Shown here one piece after another: positions 25,157-33,288 of a DNA stretch of 64,000 nt (position 1 is its first letter; each line of letters starts with the position of its first letter). The notes below the pieces were generated by a model. The model was not told where the DNA came from. It did no database searches and saw only the letters and a program-made list of their open reading frames with translations. The position numbers and the translations under genes were made by a program. The DNA is from an uncultured Opitutia bacterium (GTDB lineage: Bacteria; Verrucomicrobiota; Verrucomicrobiia; Opitutales; UBA953): NCBI GenBank assembly GCA_903855995.1, contig CAIOAN010000007.1, forward strand, positions 124,001-188,000, read 5' to 3'.

Positions 25157-27979
25157 ATGGCCGAAGAGCTCAAGGACACCCTCAACCTACCGGTTACCGA
25201 CTTCCCGATGCGTGCCGGGCTGGCCGAACGCGAGCCTGTCCGCCTCGCCCACTGGGAGCGCCAGGGGCTTTATGCTCAGATTCAGGCTCGGGCCGCCGGT
25301 AAGAAGGCCTTCGTCCTGCATGACGGCCCGCCGTTCACGAATGGCGACGTCCATATTGGTACGGCGCTCAATAAACTCCTGAAGGATTCCATCCTGCGTT
25401 ATAAGTCCATGCGCGGATTCCGGACGCCCTATGTGCCGGGCTGGGATTGTCACGGTCTGCCCATCGAGCACAAGGTGATGAAGGAATTGCAGGCGAAGAA
25501 AGAGTCGCTCGACGCCCTCGGCGTGCGCAAGGCCTGCGCGGAATTTTCGGCTGCCTTCATCGAACGTCAGCGCGGGCAGTTCAAGCGCCTCGGCATTCTC
25601 GCGGATTGGAAGTCGGAGTATCGGACGATGGATCCGGCCTACGAGGCGGAGATTCTCGGCGGGTTCGCGTGCTTCGTCGAAAAGGGTTTGGTCTACCGTT
25701 CCAAGAAGCCGGTGTACTGGTCGATTCCCTGCCAGACCGCCCTCGCGGAGGCCGAGATCGAATATAAGGACAAGCGTTCGCATTCCGTGTGGGTCGCTTT
25801 CCCGGTCGCCAATCCCGGGGCGAAGCAGCTCGCGCCGGCGCATCCTCTTTCCGTCGTCATCTGGACCACCACACCTTGGACGCTGCCGGCGAACCTCGCC
25901 ATCGCCGTGCACCCTGACCTCGAATACGTCGAGGTCCGTCATGGTGACCGTTCCTTCCTGGTCGCCACCGCGCTGCGCGACGCGTTCGTCGCCGCCTGCG
26001 CCCTGGAGGGGGCGACCGACGGTTTCCGTGTGAAGGGTCGCGCGCTCGAAGGCCTACTGCCTCACCACCCCTTCATCGACCGCGACGCCCCGATCGTCCT
26101 TGCGGATTATGTCACGACCGACGCCGGCACGGGCTGTGTGCATACCGCTCCGGGCCACGGTCTGGAGGATTATCAGACCGGCCTAAAGTATGGCCTGGAG
26201 CCTTACTGCCCGGTGCTTGATGACGGCACTTACGCGGACGACGGCAAGATTCCCGCCGCGCTTGTGGGCATCACCGTGCTCGAGACGGATGGCAAGAATC
26301 CGGCGAACATCGCCGTGATGGAATTACTTCGCGCCAACGGGGCGCTGCTGAAGGCACAGAGCTTTGAGCACTCCTATCCGCATTGCTGGCGCTCGAAGAC
26401 GCCGGTGGTATTCCGGGCGCTCGACCAGTGGTTTGTCGGACTGGATCGGGGTGATCTCCGAAAGAAGGCCCTCGCCGCGGTCGGCGAAGTGAAGTGGATC
26501 CCCGCCTCGGGTGAGAATCGTATCCGCGCTGCGCTTGAAGGCCGTCCGGATTGGTGCATCTCACGTCAGCGCGCCTGGGGCGTGCCGATCCCGGCTTTCT
26601 ATTCTCCTTCCGCCGGCGAATCTTATCTCGATGCGGGCGTCGTACGTCACGTCGCCAAACAGGTCGCCACCCGTGGCGGCGATTGGTGGTGGGCGGCTTC
26701 CGTCGAAGAAGTGCTGGCGGGTGCGCCCGTGCCGGCCTCCTGGCCGAAGGATCTCCGCAAGGGAAGCGACACGCTTGATGTCTGGATTGATTCCGGCTCC
26801 AGTCACCTCGCCGTTTGCGCCCGCCACCCCGACTTACACTGGCCGGCCGATCTCTACCTCGAAGGCTCCGACCAGCATCGCGGCTGGTTCCAGTCTTCCC
26901 TCTGGACCGCCATCGCGGTCAAAGGCTCCGCTCCTTATCGCGCGGTCCTTACGCACGGCTTCGTCGTCAACGAGAAGCGCCAGAAAATCTCCAAGTCCGA
27001 CGGCAAGCCGCAGGCTGCTGACGATTACGTGAAGAAATATGGCGCCGACATCGTGCGTCTCTGGGTCGGTTCGGAGAACTACCAGAGCGATATCCCGCTT
27101 TCGGACGCGATCTTCGAGACGGTCTCCAATCAGTATCGCGGCATGCGCAACTCCCTGCGCTACCAGCTCGGCAACCTATTTGATTTCGACGCCGCGCAGC
27201 ATGCCGTGCCGGTTGCCCAACTCACCCCGATCGACCGCTGGGTCCTGATCGAGACCGCCAAACTCATCCGTGAGGTCACCGATGCCTGTGAGCGTAATGA
27301 GTTCCACCGCGCCGCCGCCGCCATCGCCGGCTTCACCACCGGCACGCTTTCCGCGACCTATCATAACGTCGTGAAGGATCGTCTTTACACCACGGCGCCC
27401 AACGACCCCGTCCGTCGTTCGACGCAGACCGCGATCGACCTCGTGTTGCGCGCTTACCTTAAACTCATCGCGCCGTTCGTGCCTTTCACCGCCGATGAAG
27501 CCTGGTCGCACCTTCTCACCAAGGCCGAGTATACGGATACTTCCAGCATTCATCTGCAGGACTGGCCCGTCGTCCCCGCCGACTGGGAGGATGCCGCTGG
27601 CACCGCCGCACATACCGCGTTTGCGCGCATCCAGGCTTTGGCCGCTCAGGTTAATGTGCCGCTCGAAAAGCTCCGGCAGGAGAAAAAGATCGGCCAGTCG
27701 CTGGAAGCCGCCGTCGTTGTCTCGGGTGACCCCGCGGATGCCGATTTTGCCCTCCTCGCCGCCCATCTGGACTTGCTGACCGAGATTTGGATCGTCTCCT
27801 CGGTCCGCCTCGCCCCCCAGGCCGGTGCCGCCCTGGCCTTCGCGGTCGACAAGACGGAAGGCGTCCGTTGCCCGCGTTCCTGGAGATGGGTTCCCGCACT
27901 TGTGGACGCCGGGAGATTTGGTATGGTGTCTCCACGTTGCCGCGAAGCCCTTGTCGCCAAATATAACCAACTTTCCTAA
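25157..27979 (+). CDS. ileS: isoleucine--tRNA ligase, with a half-lost C-terminal zinc site
   Basis: A 940-residue class I synthetase of typical IleRS length. It has the HIGH motif as NGDVHIGTALNKLLKD, the editing domain (WTTTPWTLPANLAIAVHP, TGCVHTAPGHGLEDY) and the KMSKS motif as KRQKISKSDGKP. The C-terminal zinc finger normally reads CxxCW...CxxC; here it reads RCPRSW...SPRC, so two of the four cysteines are serines. It charges tRNA-Ile in the cytoplasm. It starts the ileS-dksA-lspA run, an order seen in many bacteria. A DNA stretch from 25001 to 25156 holds no clear promoter. Confidence 0.96.
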   Translation: MAEELKDTLNLPVTDFPMRAGLAEREPVRLAHWERQGLYAQIQARAAGKKAFVLHDGPPFTNGDVHIGTALNKLLKDSILRYKSMRGFRTPYVPGWDCHGLPIEHKVMKELQAKKESLDALGVRKACAEFSAAFIERQRGQFKRLGILADWKSEYRTMDPAYEAEILGGFACFVEKGLVYRSKKPVYWSIPCQTALAEAEIEYKDKRSHSVWVAFPVANPGAKQLAPAHPLSVVIWTTTPWTLPANLAIAVHPDLEYVEVRHGDRSFLVATALRDAFVAACALEGATDGFRVKGRALEGLLPHHPFIDRDAPIVLADYVTTDAGTGCVHTAPGHGLEDYQTGLKYGLEPYCPVLDDGTYADDGKIPAALVGITVLETDGKNPANIAVMELLRANGALLKAQSFEHSYPHCWRSKTPVVFRALDQWFVGLDRGDLRKKALAAVGEVKWIPASGENRIRAALEGRPDWCISRQRAWGVPIPAFYSPSAGESYLDAGVVRHVAKQVATRGGDWWWAASVEEVLAGAPVPASWPKDLRKGSDTLDVWIDSGSSHLAVCARHPDLHWPADLYLEGSDQHRGWFQSSLWTAIAVKGSAPYRAVLTHGFVVNEKRQKISKSDGKPQAADDYVKKYGADIVRLWVGSENYQSDIPLSDAIFETVSNQYRGMRNSLRYQLGNLFDFDAAQHAVPVAQLTPIDRWVLIETAKLIREVTDACERNEFHRAAAAIAGFTTGTLSATYHNVVKDRLYTTAPNDPVRRSTQTAIDLVLRAYLKLIAPFVPFTADEAWSHLLTKAEYTDTSSIHLQDWPVVPADWEDAAGTAAHTAFARIQALAAQVNVPLEKLRQEKKIGQSLEAAVVVSGDPADADFALLAAHLDLLTEIWIVSSVRLAPQAGAALAFAVDKTEGVRCPRSWRWVPALVDAGRFGMVSPRCREALVAKYNQLS

Positions 27980-27987
27980 TTCTACCG

Positions 27988-29076
27988 ATGTCCAAGAAAC
28001 CTGACCCCAAGAAGGCTGCCAAGAAAGCCGCCCCCGCTACCTCGAAGGCCAAGGCCAAGCCGAATCCGTTGCCGAAGGCACCGTTGAAGCCTGCCGCCAA
28101 GGGCAAGCCGCCTGTCGCCAGTAAGACCGCCGCCAAGGCTCCCGTCGTGACGACGAAGGGCAAGAAGGACGCCCCCCTCGCCAAGGCTGCGAAGGGTGCG
28201 CCCCTTCCAGTTGTCGCCAAAGACGCCAAGGCCGCCAAAGGTGCCAAGGCCGCCAAGGGTGCCAAGGCCCAGAAGGTCGATCATGAGGCGCAGAAGAAGA
28301 TTCTGGATAAGCATCGCGGCGACCACGACCAGTCGGGCGTCACGGATGTGGCACCCCGGGCGAAGCTCCAGTTCTACACCATCGCCGACCTGAAGTCGTT
28401 CCTTGAGAAGCGTAACAAGGCCAAGGTGAAGCTGAACGTCTGGGTGCCGGAGGAAGAGCGCAAGGCGCGCGAGAAGGCCGCCGCCGCCGCCCGCTCCCAG
28501 GGTAATCGTTCGAACAACGTCGCCACCGCCTCCATCGCCGACCTCCTTGGCGGTGCGAATCCTTTCCGCAAGGGCGCGGGCTTCGTCGATGAGTCGAAGC
28601 AGGTTCCGGAGAAATTCCGCCGCTACTACCGCCTCCTCGCCGACATGCGCGACGCGCTGCACAAGGGTCTCGCCTTCCACTCCGAGGAGGCGCTGAAGAA
28701 GTCCGGCAAGGACGACGCCGGTGATCTCTCCGGTTACTCCCAGCATCTTGCCGACGCCGGCACCGACACCGCCGACCGCGACTTCGCACTTTCCCTGATC
28801 TCCAATGAGCAGGAGGGTTTGAAGGAAATCGCCGACGCCATCGAGCGCATGAAGAACGGCACCTACGGCACCTGCGAAATCACCGGCAAGGTGATCCCGC
28901 CCGCCCGACTCATAGCCGTGCCTTTCACGCGCTATTCCCTTGAAGGCCAGAAGGAGCTTGAGCGCAATCGCCGCGCCCATCGCCGCCGTGGCGGTAATCC
29001 GCTCGGCGAAATCAGCGACGAAGTCGGCTTCGGCACCGGCGGCGGAGGCGGCGAAGAAGAGCCCAGCGATTCCTGA
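27988..29076 (+). CDS. DksA/TraR-like protein with K/A-rich histone-like N-terminus
   Basis: A 362-residue protein. Residues 1-95 are Lys/Ala/Pro-rich repeats (KKAAKKAAP, AKAAKGAKAAKGAKA) like histone H1-type tails. Residues about 210-335 match the DksA/TraR fold: a coiled coil with DTADRDFALSLISNEQEGLKEI, then AIERMKNGTYGTCEITGKVIPPARL. The zinc finger has only one of the four usual cysteines (CxxT and later YSLE), so it probably does not bind zinc. DksA proteins act at the RNA polymerase secondary channel; the basic tail may add nucleic-acid contact. It sits between ileS and lspA with gaps of 8 and 14 bases. Confidence 0.85.
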   Translation: MSKKPDPKKAAKKAAPATSKAKAKPNPLPKAPLKPAAKGKPPVASKTAAKAPVVTTKGKKDAPLAKAAKGAPLPVVAKDAKAAKGAKAAKGAKAQKVDHEAQKKILDKHRGDHDQSGVTDVAPRAKLQFYTIADLKSFLEKRNKAKVKLNVWVPEEERKAREKAAAAARSQGNRSNNVATASIADLLGGANPFRKGAGFVDESKQVPEKFRRYYRLLADMRDALHKGLAFHSEEALKKSGKDDAGDLSGYSQHLADAGTDTADRDFALSLISNEQEGLKEIADAIERMKNGTYGTCEITGKVIPPARLIAVPFTRYSLEGQKELERNRRAHRRRGGNPLGEISDEVGFGTGGGGGEEEPSDS

Positions 29077-29090
29077 GCGCTCGCCGCCTC

Positions 29091-29636
29091 ATGATTTCAA
29101 GGCTCCGCCCGTATCTCGCCTTCTGGGTGGTATGCCTATCCGCGATCGCGGCGGACGTCGGCACGAAGCTGCTGATCGTCCGCAAGCTGCCTTTCGGCAC
29201 TTATTTCGCGAGCGATCCCGCCCGCCCGCCGGTCATATTGACCGATCGAATCTGGATTGTGCACGTCGGGAACAAGGGCGCCGCTTGGGGCCTCGGGGCA
29301 GATCACGACGTGCGTCCGTTTCTGATCTTTCTGGCGATCGCGGTGCTCGCGCTGGTGTGGCGCTGGCGCCGGCCTTTGCTACGCGAACTGCAAGGCGGCC
29401 AGATAGCCTTCGGCTTGTTCGTCGGCGGCACGCTCGGCAACGTGCGCGACCGGCTGCTCGGAGACCACGTCATCGATTTCATCGACGTCCATCTGCCGTA
29501 TTACCGTTTCCCGGCCTTCAACGTCGCCGACTCCTGCATCTGCGTCGGGGTCTCGATTTATCTCATCATGTCGTATCGCCATGACCGGGTGCGGCGCGAG
29601 GCGATCATCTCGCACGCCGGCGATCCGCCCGCCTGA
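29091..29636 (+). CDS. lspA: lipoprotein signal peptidase II
   Basis: A 181-residue membrane aspartic protease that removes the signal peptide of lipidated prolipoproteins. Four hydrophobic helices are visible. The family motifs are GGTLGNVRDRLLGDHVIDFID and YRFPAFNVADSCICVGV; the catalytic pair should be Asp129 (VIDFID) and Asp147 (FNVAD). Length is slightly above the usual 160 because of an extra loop near FASDPARPPVILTDR. It follows the DksA-like gene by 14 bases and precedes the flavin reductase by 2 bases. Confidence 0.93.
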   Translation: MISRLRPYLAFWVVCLSAIAADVGTKLLIVRKLPFGTYFASDPARPPVILTDRIWIVHVGNKGAAWGLGADHDVRPFLIFLAIAVLALVWRWRRPLLRELQGGQIAFGLFVGGTLGNVRDRLLGDHVIDFIDVHLPYYRFPAFNVADSCICVGVSIYLIMSYRHDRVRREAIISHAGDPPA

Positions 29637-29638
29637 GC

Positions 29639-30253
29639 ATGAGCCTGCGTTTTGACGTCGCAGCCCATCCGGGTGGTCTGGCGTACAAGCTGCTCGCCGG
29701 CCTGGTCGTGCCTCGGCCGATCGCACTCGTCACGACCGTGGATGCCGCGGGCAACGTGAACGCCGCGCCGTTCTCTTTCTTCAACGTCATGGGGACGGAG
29801 CCGCCGATGGCCGTGCTCGCCCCAGGCGATCGCGACGACGGTACGCCGAAGGACACCGCAGCTAATCTCGCGGCCAACGGCGAGTGCGTCATCCATCTTT
29901 GCGACGAGGCGGTGGCGGCCATGATGGTGGAATGCGCGCGGCCTTTACCTCCGGGCGTGAGCGAGGTGACGCGCGCTGGTTTTACCCTGCGGCCTGCCGA
30001 GCGGGTGCGGGTGCCGATCTTGACGGAATGCCCGGTGGCCTTGGAATGCCGAGTGATGGATATTCGTCGCTATGGCGAAAATCGCCTCGTCGTGGTCGAG
30101 CTTCTGCTCGCACATGTGCGGGAAGGCGTGGCCGACCCAGTGACGTGGAAAGTGGATTACGCCCAGTATGCGCCGATCGGGCGGCTCAATAGCCCGGATG
30201 GTTACGCGCGGACGCTTGATCGGTTCACGCTCCGGCTGCCGGCGGCGGACTGA
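29639..30253 (+). CDS. flavin reductase-like, FMN-binding split-barrel protein
   Basis: A 204-residue protein of the DIM6/NTAB flavin reductase family. It has PRPIALVTTVDAAGNVNAAPFSFFNVMGTEPP, the flavin phosphate-binding segment, and KDTAANLAANGECVIHL, the usual second block. Such proteins bind FMN and reduce flavins or act as redox partners of oxygenases; the exact partner is not visible here. It starts 2 bases after lspA, so it is the last gene of the ileS run, and converges on the pseudouridine synthase-like gene, whose stop begins at 30254. Confidence 0.85.
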   Translation: MSLRFDVAAHPGGLAYKLLAGLVVPRPIALVTTVDAAGNVNAAPFSFFNVMGTEPPMAVLAPGDRDDGTPKDTAANLAANGECVIHLCDEAVAAMMVECARPLPPGVSEVTRAGFTLRPAERVRVPILTECPVALECRVMDIRRYGENRLVVVELLLAHVREGVADPVTWKVDYAQYAPIGRLNSPDGYARTLDRFTLRLPAAD

Positions 30254-31060
30254 TCAGATTCCCTTCGAGAGCCGCTTGACCACCGTCGCAAAATCATCGG
30301 GCCGCGGCGAGTGGACTTCGAATTTCTTGCCATCCAGTTTGCCCGAGACGCGCGAGAGGCGCAGGAGCAGCCCGCGGTGCAACGGCTTGTCTTCGCCCTT
30401 GTTGAGCCGACCCTTGATGGTGGTGTCCGTCAGCGTCACGCGTCCAGTGCGGCCGTATTTCAATTCACCGGCGATACGGATGCCGCATTCGGAGGCGTGG
30501 ATGCGGATCTGGTCGCGGCGAGGGAATGGGGATTGCGCCGTCCAGATGCGCCAGCGTCCGCAGGCGCGGCCTGGTGTGAAACGGGTTTCGGCGTGCTTGC
30601 CGTTACGATGGGAGACGAAGGCGCGGCCCTGGGAGTCATCCATGCCGACGGGCAGGTCGCAGAGGCCGGGATCTTCGGGTGCGTCTTCGGTGCGGGCCAC
30701 GAATTCGTAATCGAAGCTGAAAGCGCCTGAGCCGAGGGCTTCGCGCCAGGCGGCCATCGTGGTGGCGCGGTCGGCGAGGATGGCGATGCCGGAAGATTCT
30801 GGCTCGGGGCCGAAGACCGCGGCCGGCTCGGCGAGGCCCAGTCGGACCATCTCCGGTTTGCCGGCTTCAAGTTGGGTGCGGAGCTGGCCGAGAATCGTCG
30901 CCGCGCCGTTCTGCCAGGGATGTTCCTCGAAGGCGATGCCGGCGGGTTTATTGATCGCCACCCAGCCTGGGCCGTGGGCCAGCACGTCCATGCGCACGGC
31001 TTCTTCGCCGAGCAAGCCGGCGGCGAAACCGATGGAGGAGGGTGGCTGGTGGTCGGACAT
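30254..31060 (-). CDS. RluA-type pseudouridine synthase homolog with altered catalytic motif
   Basis: A 268-residue protein that follows the RluA domain order: VLAHGPGWVAINKPAGIAFEEH matches the KPAG block, SSGIAILAD matches the TSGLLLLAK block, and RIHASECGIRIAGELKYG matches the QLRxHxxxxGxPIxGDxxYG block. The catalytic HRLDxxTSG is FGPEPESSG here, so the active Asp is replaced by Glu86 and the nearby His and Arg are lost. It may be an inactive or repurposed paralog that binds RNA. The start at 31060 is the first ATG outside the terminator of rpsT. Confidence 0.75.
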   Translation of the reverse strand: MSDHQPPSSIGFAAGLLGEEAVRMDVLAHGPGWVAINKPAGIAFEEHPWQNGAATILGQLRTQLEAGKPEMVRLGLAEPAAVFGPEPESSGIAILADRATTMAAWREALGSGAFSFDYEFVARTEDAPEDPGLCDLPVGMDDSQGRAFVSHRNGKHAETRFTPGRACGRWRIWTAQSPFPRRDQIRIHASECGIRIAGELKYGRTGRVTLTDTTIKGRLNKGEDKPLHRGLLLRLSRVSGKLDGKKFEVHSPRPDDFATVVKRLSKGI

Positions 31061-31070
31061 ATCCGGGGAC

Positions 31071-31101
31071 AAAAAAACCCCGGCGCCTAGGCGACGGGGT
31101 T
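31071..31101 (-). terminator. rho-independent terminator of rpsT
   Basis: On the minus strand, ACCCCGTCGCC and GGCGCCGGGGT form a strong stem with one mismatch around a TA-centred loop, followed by seven T. It lies 21 bases past the rpsT stop and just before the pseudouridine synthase-like start. Confidence 0.87.
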
Positions 31102-31121
31102 GAGGAGAGGCCGCGCGGGCA

Positions 31122-31367
31122 TTACTTCTTGGCCGCAGCGAGTTTCTTAGCGAGGCGCGCCTTGATGCGGTTCGCCTTGTTGCGATGAATCACGCCGGTC
31201 TTGGCGGCCTTGTCGGCGGCGGAGGCGACGGCGGACGCGCTGGCAGCGACGTTCTCGCCGGTCAGGCTCTTCACGAGGGACTTGAGGCGGGTGCGGACGA
31301 CCTTGTTGTGCTCAGCACGACGGGCGGTCTGACGGATGCTCTTTTTGTTAGCTTTGATGTTGGCCAT
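31122..31367 (-). CDS. rpsT: small ribosomal subunit protein bS20
   Basis: An 81-residue basic protein of the S20 family that binds 16S rRNA early in 30S assembly. Its start MANIKANKKSIRQTARRAEHNKVVRTRLKSL and the later GVIHRNKANRIKARLAKKL are standard S20 sequence. It is a single-gene unit on the minus strand: tRNA-Tyr lies 98 bases upstream in the same direction and a strong terminator follows. Confidence 0.95.
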   Translation of the reverse strand: MANIKANKKSIRQTARRAEHNKVVRTRLKSLVKSLTGENVAASASAVASAADKAAKTGVIHRNKANRIKARLAKKLAAAKK

Positions 31368-31464
31368 GTGTGTCAGTAGGGAAGCCGTGGGCGGCCCTCG
31401 GAGTCAACGCGGATTTGAGGGTTTAGGCGTCCTGAGGCCCTTGAGGGGCCTTTGAACGTCCTGC

Positions 31465-31551
31465 TGGTGGAAGGGGTGGGATTCGAACCCACGAACAGCG
31501 AAGCTGAACGGATTTACAGTCCGCGACCTTTAGCCACTTGGATACCCTTCC
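31465..31551 (-). tRNA. tRNA-Tyr (anticodon GTA), with CCA encoded
   Basis: Minus-strand tRNA. The acceptor stem pairs GGAAGGG with CCCTTCC, followed by A and an encoded CCA. The anticodon arm is CGGACTGTAAATCCG with anticodon GTA. There is a long variable arm (AGCTTCGCT region) as expected for tyrosine, and the T arm is CGTGGGTTCGAATCCCACC. The 318-base gap between rpsT and the DCC gene otherwise contains only this tRNA and unassigned flanks. A possible weak -35 (TTGTCA) lies near 31591 on the minus strand. Confidence 0.95.
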
Positions 31552-31686
31552 GGCCAACAGGATGGGCAACTTGGCACCCCGGCGGACTCATGACAAGCGC
31601 TTTCGCTGTAGTAAAAGGCCCTTTCTGAAGTCGAGGGGGGCGATATTGCCCCTTCACAGCCGCGAGGCATCGCTTAGGCTCCGCCT

Positions 31687-32073
31687 ATGCGGAAAACGCC
31701 TCTGGTCGTGCTGATCGACGGCACCTGCGCCCTGTGTAACGGGACGGCGGCCTGGTTGGCCCGCCGCAACGCCAGAGGCGATATGATCTTCGCGGCGAAC
31801 CAGGGCGAAGTCGCCCGGATTGCCGGCGAGCCGCCGGGCGGAGACCAGGGCACTCTCGTCGTGTGGGATGGGTCTCGGCGGCTGGTGCGATCGTGCGCGG
31901 TGCTCGTCTTATTGCGGGCGCTCGGCGGGGGTTGGCGTCTGCTGGCCTGGCTGGCTTGGTGCTGCCCGGTCTCGCTGCGCGACTTCATCTACAATCAGGT
32001 CGCTCGCCGCCGCCATCGTTTCGCCGGCCCGGCCACCTGTAAGCGCTTGAGCCCCTTCGACCTTGCCGAATAG
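31687..32073 (+). CDS. DCC-family thiol-disulfide oxidoreductase-like protein (DUF393)
   Basis: A 128-residue protein. The hallmark DxxCxLCN motif is present as IDGTCALCNGTAAWL (residues 10-24) with Cys14 and Cys17. The FIYNQVARRRHRFAG tail matches the end of the family, whose members often finish with a basic YxxVAxNRxRxFG stretch. Redox activity has been suggested for the family from the CxxC pair but the substrate is unknown. It is followed 4 bases later by a small lipoprotein. Confidence 0.85.
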   Translation: MRKTPLVVLIDGTCALCNGTAAWLARRNARGDMIFAANQGEVARIAGEPPGGDQGTLVVWDGSRRLVRSCAVLVLLRALGGGWRLLAWLAWCCPVSLRDFIYNQVARRRHRFAGPATCKRLSPFDLAE

Positions 32074-32077
32074 AACC

Positions 32078-32371
32078 ATGCCGATGCCTCCCGTCGCGCG
32101 CCCTACGTTGCTCATCTTGACCCTGCTCTGCGTCGGCTGTGCCGGCATGATGGACAGTAAGCGCAACCAGAAGGAAGCCGAGGAGAAGATGCTTGATGAT
32201 AACGACGAGCGAAAGGCGCGACTGCAGGCGGAAGGCAGCCTGAGTCCGGAAGCCTACCAGGCGTTGGCGCTGAAGATGGGATGGACGACGAAGGGTGCGA
32301 ACGGATTACCGCCGCCGCCCACGACCGAAGAGCTCGAGAAGCGCGTGCGCGACGCGAAGTCCAAGCCCTGA
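32078..32371 (+). CDS. small lipoprotein
   Basis: A 97-residue protein with a lipobox (LTLLCVGC) after a short hydrophobic signal; Cys near residue 21 would be lipidated after LspA cleavage. The rest is charged and helical (KRNQKEAEEKMLDDNDERKARLQAEG) and Pro-rich near the end. No family is recognised. The stop overlaps the ATG of the oppB-like permease (TGATG), so it is co-translated with the transporter and may be an accessory component. The start is the ATG at 32078. Confidence 0.72.
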   Translation: MPMPPVARPTLLILTLLCVGCAGMMDSKRNQKEAEEKMLDDNDERKARLQAEGSLSPEAYQALALKMGWTTKGANGLPPPPTTEELEKRVRDAKSKP

Positions 32372-33288
32372 TGGCCTACATGCTGCGCAGGCTGCTGGAG
32401 ATGATCCCAGTCCTGCTGGTGGTGGTGACGGCGACTTTCTTCCTCGCGCACGCCGTGCCGGGCGGACCTTTCGACAAAGACCGGCCCATGCCGGCCGAGG
32501 TGAAGGCGCGGCTCGAACAATATTATGGACTGGACCGCCCGCCCCATGTGCAGCTCGGCAAGTACATGCTCCATCTGGCGCAGGGGGATCTCGGACCTTC
32601 GATTAAATATCCGGGCTGGTCGGTACGTGAGATCATCGGATCGCGCATGGGGGTGTCATGCTCGCTCGGCCTGGTCGCTTTGCTCCTCGCGGTTTTGATC
32701 GGCGTGCCGGTGGGTGTGCTCGCGGCCTCCCGGCCTAACAGCTGGCTCGATCGGGTGCCGATGGGTTTCACCTTGGTGGGAATCTGCGTGCCGTCTTTCG
32801 TGCTTGGCCCGATTCTGGCCTTGGTATTTTCACTGGGTCTCGGCTGGCTGCCGCCCTGCGGCTGGGGCTCCGTGGTTCATTATGTATTGCCCGCCTGCAC
32901 GCTCGGCCTGATCACCGCCGCGCCCTTGGCCCGGCTGACGCGCGGCTCGCTGATGGAAGTGCGCTCGCTCGATTATGTGCGCACCGCGCGAGCAAAGGGC
33001 GTCCCGCCGCTCCGGGTGTGGTTTGTCCATGCCCTCCGCAATGCGTTGCTCCCGGTCGTCACTTATCTCGGCCCCGCCGCCGCCGGCCTCGTCTCCGGGT
33101 CCTTCGTCGTCGAATCCCTTTTCGACGTGCCGGGCATGGGACGCCTGTTCGTGTCGGCGATCATCAATCGCGATGTGATGCTCATCCTGGGCACCACCAT
33201 TATCTACGCCGTCGCGCTGCTCTTCCTTAATCTCGTCGCCGACCTCGTGAACGCGGCGCTCAACCCCAAGGTGGCCCGCGGACGATGA
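32371..33288 (+). CDS. oppB: Opp/Dpp-type peptide ABC transporter permease, subunit B
   Basis: A 305-residue permease with six hydrophobic helices. The family start MLRRLLEMIPVLLVVVTATFFLAHAVPGGP and the cytoplasmic EAA-type loop (LDYVRTARAKGVPPLRVWFVHALRNALLPVVTYLG, in consecutive blocks) are present. It would import oligopeptides or similar small molecules, together with the C subunit that overlaps it by 4 bases. No ATP-binding or solute-binding gene is near. The substrate cannot be told. Confidence 0.88.
   Translation: MAYMLRRLLEMIPVLLVVVTATFFLAHAVPGGPFDKDRPMPAEVKARLEQYYGLDRPPHVQLGKYMLHLAQGDLGPSIKYPGWSVREIIGSRMGVSCSLGLVALLLAVLIGVPVGVLAASRPNSWLDRVPMGFTLVGICVPSFVLGPILALVFSLGLGWLPPCGWGSVVHYVLPACTLGLITAAPLARLTRGSLMEVRSLDYVRTARAKGVPPLRVWFVHALRNALLPVVTYLGPAAAGLVSGSFVVESLFDVPGMGRLFVSAIINRDVMLILGTTIIYAVALLFLNLVADLVNAALNPKVARGR

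Noticed and set aside
31071-31101. An alternative start of the pseudouridine synthase-like gene at 31072
   Set aside because: It falls inside the rpsT terminator; the ATG at 31060 is more reasonable.
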